From assembly GCA_036936605.1 (NCBI GenBank), contig JAUPFV010000005.1, positions 55,138,742 through 55,202,741 of the forward strand: a stretch of 64,000 nucleotides of DNA, given 5' to 3'. Of this stretch, positions 45,041-54,903 are shown piece after piece (positions within the stretch are counted from its first letter, which is position 1; each line of letters opens with the position of its first letter). Position numbers and translations under genes: made by a program. The stretch is from Limnanthes douglasii subsp. nivea (taxonomy: Eukaryota; Streptophyta; Magnoliopsida; Brassicales; Limnanthaceae). The notes beneath the pieces were generated by a model, which was not told where the DNA came from, ran no database searches, and saw nothing but the letters and a program-made list of their open reading frames with translations.

Positions 45041-47670
45041 TTTATCAACCGAGGAGTTTGTGGGCACTCTGCGCCTCGCATTTTTATTTGATCGATCATC
45101 TACGTTGCTGGTGAAAGGTATGGTTTCATCTTTGTCTTGCGGATGGCCAAATATGGGTTCCCAGTTATTAACATAAGTCATCGGTGTGTCAACTAGGGGG
45201 CTGATTTGGCTAGGCAAATAGTCGTTATTATTTGAACGGACGTGTTCTTTATTGGTGTTGTTCATCTTTTCTCCAATAAAGGGGGTAAGAATTTTAGATG
45301 ATCTGGGGCGTGCGATGGGGTTAACGGTGACTTTCTGAGATGGTGTAGAAGTGATAGGATTACCTCTGGGGCCGCTTGTTATGTCACTTGCGTTCTTGCA
45401 TAGGTTTTGAGCTGCCTGGGATGGTCGTGTCGAGGTTTCTTTCTGCTTCTCGCTGATTTTAGTTTTACCCTGCTCTATAGATTTACAAGTAGAGTGATTG
45501 TGTCCAAATTTCTAACACACATGGCAAAACAGTGGGTAATTTTCGTATATAACAGATCGAGTATATCGCCTACCACAGGGAAGCCTCACACCAAAACTCG
45601 TAATTGGTTTTTTACTAACATCAATTTCTACTAGAATTCTAGCATACTTCATCCGAGTCTTTTCGCATGTAAATTGATCAGTAAAGAGAGACGTACCAAT
45701 CTTTGAAGAAATCTTACTTAAACCGGTTTCACTCCAAATGCTGAGAGGGACATCATTTAGCACTATCCATGTTGGAATTATTGTGAACAGATCATCTGTC
45801 AGCATGACATCTTTATCAATTCTTTTAAGCATGAGAGTTTTACCGTAAGTAATATAGGGTCCGTTAGCTAGCACATGGAGCAGATCTGATTCGGTGAGGA
45901 ATTTAAAAACCGTCCATTCTTTTCCATACGGCTGGGTTTTGTAATTAACACCCCATTTTTTTACAATAGTATCAAGAGAAATTTTCCTCGGGAACTTACC
46001 GGTGAAGCATCCGATAAAACAATGGCCCCAACTTTCGATGAACAGAACTTCATCTGCTGGATCAAGGATGATATCACCATCATCTGAAAGAGGAGGGATA
46101 AATTGGAGCTTGAGGCCTTTTGAAGCTAAACGAGAACCTTGGAATAAGCTGGAGAATGATTTAGTAGGAATGGCGGAATGAGGAGTCTGTGTTGTAGGAA
46201 TGGCGGAAGGATTCTGAGCATTCTTATATAGTGGATCCCTCTGCTCTACATTACTAGCATTATATGTTGTTGGTCCATTATTTCCATTTTCGTTACTGCT
46301 TTGAAATGGATTAAATGTTGCTTCTCCAGACAAATTACCTTCTTTACTGACATTATTAGCTTTGACGTTACTTGTTTGAAAAGAAGAAAATCGGTTTTCT
46401 CCTTTGCGTTGTGCATTTAATGGGTCTGATTCTTTACTAACATTATAGGAGTTACTTACCTTTCGCACGTTCTTTTGAAGAGAACTGTTTCTTTCTTTAT
46501 GCGTTTTATAAGAATTAAAGTCATTTCCATTTGAATTCAAATTCAAATTTCCTTTATTTGAATTCAAATTTATTGAACTGCTATCTTTTCCTCCATGCAG
46601 GTCGTCAAAGGTTATATTAGCTTTAAATTGAGTTGTGTATTCCCATGCACGTTCACAATTATAAAAGTATTAAGTGAACCGTTACCTTCCAATGCAGTTT
46701 TATTTTCTATCATAATTGAACTGTTATCTTCCAATGCAGTTTCCTTTTCTACCGTAATTAAATTGTTACCTTCACCATAACCGTTTCTTTTCTCATACAA
46801 ATTTTCTTCGTTTACATTAATTCTTTTCTCTCGTCCATTTAAACGACTATCATTAAGAGAAAAGGATTTGAATTTGAATTTTTCACTAGAGGTCAGCCCG
46901 TCTTTATTAGGAGTAATGACAGATTCTCCAAAGTTGAATGCAACCGATTCTTTCAGTGATTTGTCTTGTCCGTTACAGAACCCACTTAAATGCACCGGCA
47001 AATTTCTGTGAACTTCGTTAGCAACATTCCGGTCACCAGAAAAGGTTCCGTTTACAGATTTTGTTACCTCTTACAATGGAGAGTTCGCCACAATACTTTG
47101 ATTTTCCAAGAACGGTTCCGAAGACAGATCTGTTGGCGTCAGAGCTAGTTGTTTATTCTTATGTTTCTTTCTTTGCCCCAATTTTCCATGAACTGATTTC
47201 GCACCTTGCCTTAACAATGGAACACAAGTAGCAGTAGTCGCTGGAGAAGAAAAATCGAAACCATTAGAAACAACAATCTGTTCGTCGGAGGCAGTTAAGA
47301 GTAGTTTACCCGTTTCACGAACAGCGAATGATGTTTCGATCTTTATTCGTATCTTCTTGTTCATCGCTTAGTTCTCGTTCATCATCATAAGTATCAGCAT
47401 TGAACAACATTTCTCTAGTCACCGATGGATCAAACGGAACTAAAGCGTTAGGAGAAGCAATAACACAATCTACAGTCATACCGGAAGTACAGTTTTCTTC
47501 TCTTCGGCCGGAACTTCCTGAACATTAACTTTTGCTAGATCCTCTAATGAAGAAATTAGAGATCGAACAACATTCTTACCGGAAACTTTTGAATCACTTC
47601 GTCTTTGAACATTTCCTGTATTCTTACGAACCCGAAATCTCTTAATATTATCTTATGGTGAATCTTCCAT
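45038..47670 (-). pseudogene. LINE ORF1: DUF4283 domain and zinc knuckle
   Basis: The ATG at 47670 opens M-E-D-S-P followed at once by a stop; later N-terminal pieces lie at 47364-47071 and 47001-46612 in shifted frames. The frame 46567-45512 has an Asn/Ser-rich stretch, then the DUF4283 domain (G-H-C-F-I-G-C-F-T-G-K-F-P, Y-G-K-E-W-T-V-F-K-F, W-I-V-L-N-D-V-P-L). It ends in the first half of a CCHC knuckle, F-C-H-V-C. A TAG follows; the second half (F-G-H-N-H-S-T-C) continues in frame, and the C-terminal part is open to 45038. ORF1 of plant LINEs binds element RNA. Inactive here. Confidence 0.88.
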
Positions 47671-47910
47671 TCAAATTAGAAAAATTGATAATAATCATTC
47701 CAGCTTATAATATGAACAGAATATGGATTAATCTACCGTGGGATCGTCTGATTCACCAAAAGCATAAATTGTCCGGAAAAGCTTTATTTATTCTTGGAGA
47801 AGATGTATGATTCGGAAGAAACAGTAGTGATTAAAATCAATAAGAAAATTAGGTTGAGAAAGGAGGAAGAGAGAAAGTCGTGTGAAAAAACGTCTTGAAA
47901 GAAGGCAAAG

Positions 47911-49501
47911 TGTTTTCTTGGCTAAAAAGCACTTGTGGTCCCCCATGTTTACCAGTTGTATCAACCTGGTCATCTTCCTTCAATCATGCATAGAACTCAT
48001 CCCCATCTTTTTTTTAATTTGCATTTTTAGTCCCCTTCACATGTGAAGTCTGTGAGCTTGACACCTGGCATCAGATTTTGTTGCAAGAATGGTCCCCCAA
48101 TTTTTTTGCTAAAAATTTCCCTCCCAATGCCAAGTAGGATGGCAACTCAAATTTACCATTTACATTAAAAAAAATTACCATTTATCCATCATAATTATAA
48201 ATGGACCGGATCGAGCCCACTTGAAACTAACCCAACCCGAAAATTAAATCAATTTGTTAGAAAAAACTAGATAGAGGGATCATACCTGGGCAAATGCCAC
48301 ACACTATCACCAACTAAGCCATTACAGTACATGATACAACATGTGCTTTTATATTTAATGAACCCTAATTATTATTTAAATTTGAAACCCTACGGATAAA
48401 ATATGAAGACGGTTGTTTTTGGGTTTATGGCCATGTATTAGTACAAGCCTCGTGTTTACAAAATGAATACCACCACTTACGGTGTCTCCACTTGTAAACC
48501 ACCACCTCATCGTCACTCTCGTGGACCCCGGCAATTCCGCTTTGTAAAGCCTCGCCGTCTTACTCTCTCTCTCTACAATAAGGTCCCAACATCCACCACC
48601 ATGCCGCCGAACACTCCGATGGTACGACTTGCAACCGCCGAACCGCTCTACTCGTACCACAGCTCCAAGTCGCCGCCGCGTGCTTCTTTGGACTGTCTCT
48701 CTCTTCTGCCGCGGAAAACAGCTCCTCTTCTGCGGCAACGCCATCTACTGCGGCAGATACGCCAACTTCTGCGGTGGTAGTGCCGGCTACAGAGGAGGAA
48801 ATCATAACTTATAGGATATACGACGCGACGACGATTGGAGAGCCGATGGCGGTGGGGAAAGACATGAGAAAGGTGTGGGATAAGTTGATGAACGCGAGGG
48901 TTGTGTACCTTGGTGAGGCGGAGCAGGTTCCTACCAGAGACGACAAAGTGGTGGAGCTCGAGATTATCAGGAGCTTGAGAAGACGTTGTGTTGAAAGCGA
49001 GAGACAATTGTCTCTGGCCATGGAGGCCTTTCCATGTGATTTACAGGAGCAAGTAAATCAATACATCGACAAAAGGTTTTGTCCTCTCTCTTTCTCTGTA
49101 ATTATAATAAAGCTCGACTTCGTGGGGGTTGTTGAATAAGAATAATGTGTATCTCTACTGAATCTTGTTGGTGTGTCAATGCTCAATACGGTATGTGGTT
49201 TGTTTTTTTTAATAATTAGGGTTCATTAACTATAAAAGCACATCTTGTATCATATACTGTAGTGGCTTAATTGGTTAGTTTCAAGTCGGCTCGACCCGGT
49301 CCATTGGGCTTAATTGTATCATATACTGTAGTGGCTTAATTGGTTAATGTAAATGGTAAATCTGAGTTGGCATCCTACTTGGCATTGGGAGGGACATTTT
49401 TGGTAAAAAAATTGGGGGACCATTCTTGCAACGTGTCAAGAGGACCGGGTTAATACTAGTGGTAAACATGGGACCACGGGTGCTTTTTAGCCTGTTTTCT
49501 T
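47911..49501. mobile_element. Pack-MULE (47920-49492) with 9-bp target duplication
   Basis: GGCTAAAAAGCAC at 47920 and GTGCTTTTTAGCC ending at 49492 are perfect inverted ends. tgttttctt flanks both sides (47911-47919, 49493-49501), the 9-bp duplication of Mutator-like elements. The inverted repeats are long and diverged: left about 47920-48370, right about 49208-49492, with extra insertions in the left arm and a 45-bp internal repeat in the right ('tatactgtagtggcttaatt' occurs twice). There is no transposase. The interior is a captured host gene fragment. It lies in the 5' UTR of the LINE. Confidence 0.93.
48463..49075 (+). pseudogene. Captured first exon of a RETICULATA-RELATED 5/6-like (DUF399) gene
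   Basis: The 3' part reads [17 protein letters not shown], then [10 protein letters not shown] and [13 protein letters not shown], which I recognise as the start of the DUF399 domain of chloroplast RETICULATA-RELATED proteins (At2g40400/At3g56140 type). Upstream from M-N-T-T-T-Y-G at 48463 lies a Ser/Arg/Pro-rich leader like a plastid transit peptide, now one base out of frame with the domain (shift near 48715). After D-K-R the sequence continues GTTTTGTCC, an exon-intron border, so genomic DNA and not cDNA was captured. The rest of the gene is absent. Whether it is transcribed cannot be seen. Confidence 0.78.
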
Positions 49502-49618
49502 TCTAGAGAAAGAAACTTCTCTAACTTTTCTGGAGACTATTTCTTTTGTGTTAAAGTATGTGTTAAAATATGGGTTAATTACCTTGTTTGTTAAACAAAG
49601 CTTAAAAATAGCTAGTGG

Positions 49619-49990
49619 CCTTCTTAAATACCCGGAGCCACTTAACAAAGCCATCTAAGTCATGTTAGTGGTTTTTTTTTCGTTTTGAATGTTTTTTATT
49701 AAATATAAAAATATAATATAATTTTTATAAAAATAACGATAAATTTTAATATATTATTTTTGAAAGTTATTTTGAAAATAGTACATAACAAAATCAAATT
49801 TAATATTTCAAAGATATTTTTTAAAATAAATATAAATAAAATAAATTTCTTATATATAAGATATTGTTGTAAAATATATAGAAATAAAATCAATTATTTA
49901 ATGACCACAAATCTTAACAAAACTAATAAATTAGATTAAATAAAAGTTGTTATTTGAAAAATATATTTAAACTATTTTAAAAGATATGAT
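49619..49990. repeat. Tandem-array unit 4, D part displaced by the LINE
   Basis: Starts 'ccttcttaaatacccgg' and continues through 'aatatattatttttgaaag' and 'acataacaaaatcaaattt', matching 37130-37400, 38985-39250 and 40390-40640. With 40844-41412 it rebuilds one unit cut by the LINE. Confidence 0.85.
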
Positions 49991-50105
49991 CAAACTAAAA
50001 ATATTATTTGTATTGTATTTCCTTATTTTTCTCCACTTTACTCATCTAATATATTTCAAGAAATTATATTTTAATAAATCCTATCTGAAATCATATCTTT
50101 AACAA

Positions 50106-50144
<39 letters not shown>

Positions 50145-52094
50145 CTTCTCTTTTGACTTCTCAATTTCTAAAAGAAAGGCTTTTGATCTTTTTTATCAAC
50201 ATAAAAATAATAAAACAAAATATTTAAAATCTTATATGATAATAATATTAAATAACATTTTAATAGATACAATAAAAATATTAAACAAAAAAATATTATT
50301 TCTCTCTCCTCCACCACGTAAGGTTTAAAGGATATCATTGGAGTGAAATTTAGGTTGTTAACTAAAAAGAAGCTAAATTAAACTAAATTAAATTTCCCTC
50401 TCCTATTCGGCACTCACTAACGCACAAATTTAACATCAACGAGTGTACATGCTCTTATGATTTTTTGCTAACTCACTGGCCTACGCATAGTTATTTAAAG
50501 TTAGTGATGAAACTCGAATAATTTTTCTCTAACTCACTTAGTCATATACGTTGTTCTTCTTCGACAAATTGCATCATTGACGCCACTGAAATATGAAATA
50601 TGTTATTGTAGGTCCTTTGTTCATTCTCTAGTACTCGAACTTGTTGAAATATAATTTACATATAATTTACATAGTATTGATTTTTATTAAACTGTTGTTA
50701 ATAAATGTGAATAAAATATAATTTTCGTTGTGGATAAATTTTATGTGAAATATATTTTTTAACGTAATAAGAATGAATTGATTAAAGTAGAGTTTAAAAC
50801 ATAATTGAGCGGTTTCAATAATCATTTAAAATTATAAAATCTAATTTTGTATTGAATGAACCTCTTCGTAATGCTCTCTCGTAAATTATTTATAGGTTAA
50901 TTTTTAGTCTAATGGATTTAATAGCCCAAACCAGCTATATGGACCAAGCATAAAGTCCGAAATTCCATATGCTCCACAAATAATTATAAAAATACATATA
51001 AATAAATTATTACAATAAAATAATAAAAGCAAATAATTAAAAATGAATATTGGTCTTTAGCCCGATATGTCCTTCGAATATTTATGACCTTATCAAATAA
51101 CCCCATTAGTTTCTCAAAGATATTTGGGAGGGCTAACAAACAAACTTTTTGAATAAGTATTGGCCATCTATCCTGAGACATCCCTTCAGGGTTTTTCTTT
51201 AATTGTGTTTATAAACACAACTTAGTTTAATCCGGAAGAATTATTCGAAAACATTGATGGTGTCATTTCATGACCATTATTGGATACATTGTAAGACACA
51301 TGTAATAACCTTATTGGACCTACAAACTCTATTTTCTATTGGTATAACGTGTCTACAATAAAAAAAATCGCTTCTCCAAAGATTATAGCCATTGTTGATT
51401 TATCATCTTCTCTAGAATCAAAACTGTTGGTCTGCTACGGTCTTTTATATAAACTCTCTTCTCAAATTTTTAGTAGAGTAACTTGTAGAAAGAGAAAAAA
51501 CACTTTCTAAATAGAGAAGTTATGCCTTACCATCATTATCAAGTTAATAACCAGTCATATATCCCTTTTCTCCACCACTTTTACCACCGCGAAATCCATC
51601 TCCGATGAGATTTTGGTGTTTGTATGTTCAATGCGAAAAATGATTTAACCAAAAATGATTAGACGAAGAGAGAAAAAGATAGGGTTTCTGTTGGATTACC
51701 CACGTCCGAAAGCAAAATCATTATTACTCAGTTGATCGATTACGAATGAGTTTTCCCATACAACAGATGCAGCATTCTATCAAAGTCTTCTTATAATGCT
51801 CAATCATTTACTTCAAAGAGTCATTCCTCAAGGTCATCACAGTCTTAATATGCTACTAGGTGTAGACACTCTTTCACCTTCACAGAAATGGGTTCTGATT
51901 CAGAAGAAAATTCACCTCAAAGCTTGATCAGAGAAGCTAAATATCGTGCAAACCCTTTTGTGGACCTATGAGCAGTCCAACATAACCAAACTTCTAATGA
52001 TCCTTCCTCATAACATCCGAGTAGATAGAGTAATATTGTACCCCAACAAACAGAACCTTCTGAATCCTTTGAAGAGCATCCACAACAACCGAAC
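49991..52094. other. AT-rich intergenic DNA with TA microsatellite
   Basis: (AT)n of 32 bp at 50111-50142. From about 50900 on it may hold the far LTR of the decayed element that follows, but I could not define LTR ends. No gene seen. Confidence 0.45.
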
Positions 52095-54240
52095 ATGGAG
52101 GGGAACAAAAATTCTCAACAGTTTGAACCTTCTGGATCTAGTCTGAAGTACATAGAGGATAACATCGAGGAAGTTAGTGAAGAATCTCCCTTAGAGACAT
52201 CTGGTCAAACCGAGGAGTTTGTCGATACTTTGAATTCAGATAAGAAGAGAAATTCAGAGGGTAAAGGTAGTAATTATGGCAAAGTAAAGGGTAAGTCTAT
52301 CACAGTAGAAATCGAAACGTTTCCTCCGTTATTCGTTGGACATTTAGGGCCAAATTTCTTAAGGGTCAACTCATATATATTTTGGATTTTGATAAAATTT
52401 CTTATATTTAATTTCAAGAGCGCAAGTTGGAGGGTATACACAAGAAATGAGGGTTCAAAAAAAAGTAAAGGTTAGACTACCTACACAATGAGAAACCTTA
52501 ATGAACTGTGACTTGAGGAAGTTGGTTGTCTATCCGGACGTGCTAAACCTGGGGCTTTCGGCGTCCCTTGGACCAGACATTATGAATTATTTCAGCTTGG
52601 TGGGATTGTGCCTAAGTCAGGCTAGTCTGAACGGTTAGTTTTCCCTAATGTCGTGTATCACGACATCAAAATTATTAAAACTCTGATGCCAATGGAGAAA
52701 TTTAATGTTATTGCATGATTATATTTATAATCCTCTTATACTTTTACAACATGGGGAACAACTATAAGTTTGTAGACGATCTATTGGAAAGCCGATAAAT
52801 TGTGGAATATGAAATTTCTATTTATAAGCGGCTGGTGGGAGAATCAGAAGAAAATTACCTCTCATGATAAACTGATTTAGCTTACCAGGTTTTGGAAGAA
52901 CACAGCTAGCGCTTCGAATTTGTACTGTATTTAGAAATATTTTTCTTCGCAACTTATCTCTAACCCTCCCCTTTTTTATAGCTATATCGAAGCCTTATTT
53001 GGATATGAAAATGTCACTTTCAAGAAACTGAATTAATGGGCCGATGAGAAGTGGTCTAATGGCTTTCACCAATGTTTTACACTTAACAATCTGGTTCAGA
53101 TTCATATATAAAGGAATAGCTTCGAACATGATTTAACATGGGAGCAACTGACTCCTCCTCAGGCGTCGTCTATTTCAAAAAAAAACTTAAAGCTGAAGAT
53201 AGTAAGGTATTTTTTCCTACCAGGACCAGAGCCTCCAGTCATTGAAACAAGAAAGATAAGAAAAATAAGCAAGGCTCAACAAAAGGCATAGTCGAAGTTG
53301 AATCTGAAGAGCAACCCAATGAATCTTTTCCAGCCACAATCGATGAATCCTTGTTAATTGCAGTTACTGCCAATAGAGAGAGAGAGAGAGAGATAAATAC
53401 TTGTTCGGAGATTTCCTTCATTCGGATATCATCCCTTCTAAAATATGAGTCATTGATCTTCCACCATTTCCAGTATCTGAACCTTCTTCTCCCTTTCAGC
53501 CAACATTTGAAGGGAAAATATATGGAGAAGACAATTTGATGAAGCCTATGGATGGGATCAACTTTGATGTTTTTTTAAAACAAATTCCCTGATTCTACGG
53601 ATAATGACCCAAATGTGGTTTACGATGTTGTGCCCTTCAAGCTATCAAAAGAAATATTACATTATAGTATTTAGTTTCAAGCTTTGTAAGACCCTTTGTT
53701 GAGATAGATACGGAGATAAAGGCCCACAGAGAGACCATCACTTCTCTTCAAGAGGAAAATAAAAACCAGAAAGCGCCCCTTGAAGAGGAAAAAATGTGTT
53801 GATGGTCTAGTAGATGAAGTCAAATTGATCAATGATGAGCTTGTATAAGTAAATGTTGCTTAAGAAGGGCTACAATCATCCAGTTTTGGAGTAAATTTAA
53901 TCAAAAAAATCAACAGGACGCCGATAAAGTTACCATAAAACGCATATCAAATGAGAGAAGTGATCAAAAGGCTTTGGTAAAGAAATACAAGGATGAGGCG
54001 ACTTTTCTCAGAGCTCATGCCACGAAATACATAGAAGACACAATGGACAAATAAGCCGATAAGATCTTAAAATCCTTAGACAAATGGGATACCTCAGTTA
54101 AATTCGACATAATTTTGGAGTTTTACAAGGCATTCCCTACGTTAGTCCTTAGGTTTTAGTAGAAGTTGTATCCTCAAAATGTGTGGCCAATGATATGCCC
54201 ATAGTTGATCAGTTGGGTATATTTATGGATTCTTCTAGTG
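52095..54240 (+). pseudogene. Facing extra ORF of a second Tat-type element
   Basis: Same position and strand relation to pol as 6254-8759. An open start M-E-G-N-K-N at 52095 leads into an acidic Ser/Glu-rich stretch. Near 52590-52640 a piece reads V-G-L-C-L-S-Q-A-S-L-N-G then TAG, matching the L-G-I-Y-P-T-Q-M...N-G-W segment of the first element, with Trp turned into a stop. Near 53700-54060 a coiled-coil-like part appears (H-R-E-T-I-T-S-L-Q-E-E-N-K, then A-L-V-K-K-Y-K-D-E-A). Heavily broken by stops and shifts. The likeness to the first copy lies in layout and a few motifs, so this is inference from both. Confidence 0.55.
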
Positions 54241-54458
54241 ATGGTTCAAAATAAATTTATGCAAGGGAATACAGACGTTGGAGTTCAGAAGAAGCTACGA
54301 GCCCGAATTCCACAAATCTCTTGATCTGTCCAGGGCATTTTACAATGTTTGTTCAGATTTTTTATAATCTCTTAGCACAAATTAAGGTATTTTGTACCCC
54401 CAATAAGTTTAATGAAAATTACTTTCGATTTTTTTTTTCTAGTTATTTCAACAAATTG

Positions 54459-54695
54459 AAGGTAATCCATTCGAAGACATATAATATAAATATTTTTGTT
54501 CATTCGAAGGTAATCCATTTGTAGGTATATAAATCAAACACTTTGACTATTTGAAGGTTATCCATTCGAAGGCATATTAAACAAGCACTTTGATCATTCA
54601 AAGGTAATCCATTCGAAGACATATAAAACAAGCAATTTAACCATTCGAATGTAATCCATTCAAATGCATATAAAAATCTAAGTACGCAAAACAAC
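54459..54695. repeat. Tandem repeat, 47-bp period, five copies
   Basis: 'aaggtaatccattcgaag' or a close variant starts at 54459, 54507, 54554, 54601 and 54648, so the period is 47-48 bp. It alone explains the open frame over it. It sits between the facing ORF and the conserved motif. Confidence 0.92.
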
Positions 54696-54743
54696 ATAAG
54701 AATCATTTAAGGTAAATGAAATAGATAGATAATAATTCGGACA

Positions 54744-54792
54744 CCTCATTAAAACCTCAACGCACTACCAGAGTAGGAAAGAGTATACATCC
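54744..54792 (-). other. Conserved motif beyond the 3' end of pol, copy 3
   Basis: 'cctcattaaaacctcaacg' followed by 'accagagtaggaaagagta' matches 4066-4110 closely and 9317-9360 more loosely. Confidence 0.6.
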
Positions 54793-54903
54793 CTAATATT
54801 TACATGCATATAGAAACAATATAAATAGAATAAACAAACTATACAACAATTCAAGATAAAGCCTTAAGTGTTCAACATTTCATGGGTGCCTTAGAGAGAT
54901 GCT

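Larger units (their letters stand above)
41426..49548 (-). mobile_element. LINE (L1-type non-LTR retrotransposon), split by a Pack-MULE
   Basis: Reads right to left: 5' UTR (49548-49502 and 47910-47671), ORF1, ORF2, 3' UTR, and an A tail (T run at 41431-41437). TGTTAGAGTATGT at 41413-41425 and TGTTAAAGTATGT at 49549-49561 match at 12 of 13 bases and are the likely target duplication. Minus the 1573-bp Pack-MULE and its 9-bp duplication, the LINE is about 6.5 kb, a normal full length. Several stops and one frameshift disable it. It splits array unit 4. Confidence 0.86.

Noticed and set aside
48376..48744. 122-residue minus-strand open frame in the Pack-MULE
   Set aside because: Antisense to the captured exon, whose sense strand carries the recognisable DUF399 motifs.
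54500..54706. 68-residue minus-strand open frame
   Set aside because: Explained by the 47-bp tandem repeat.
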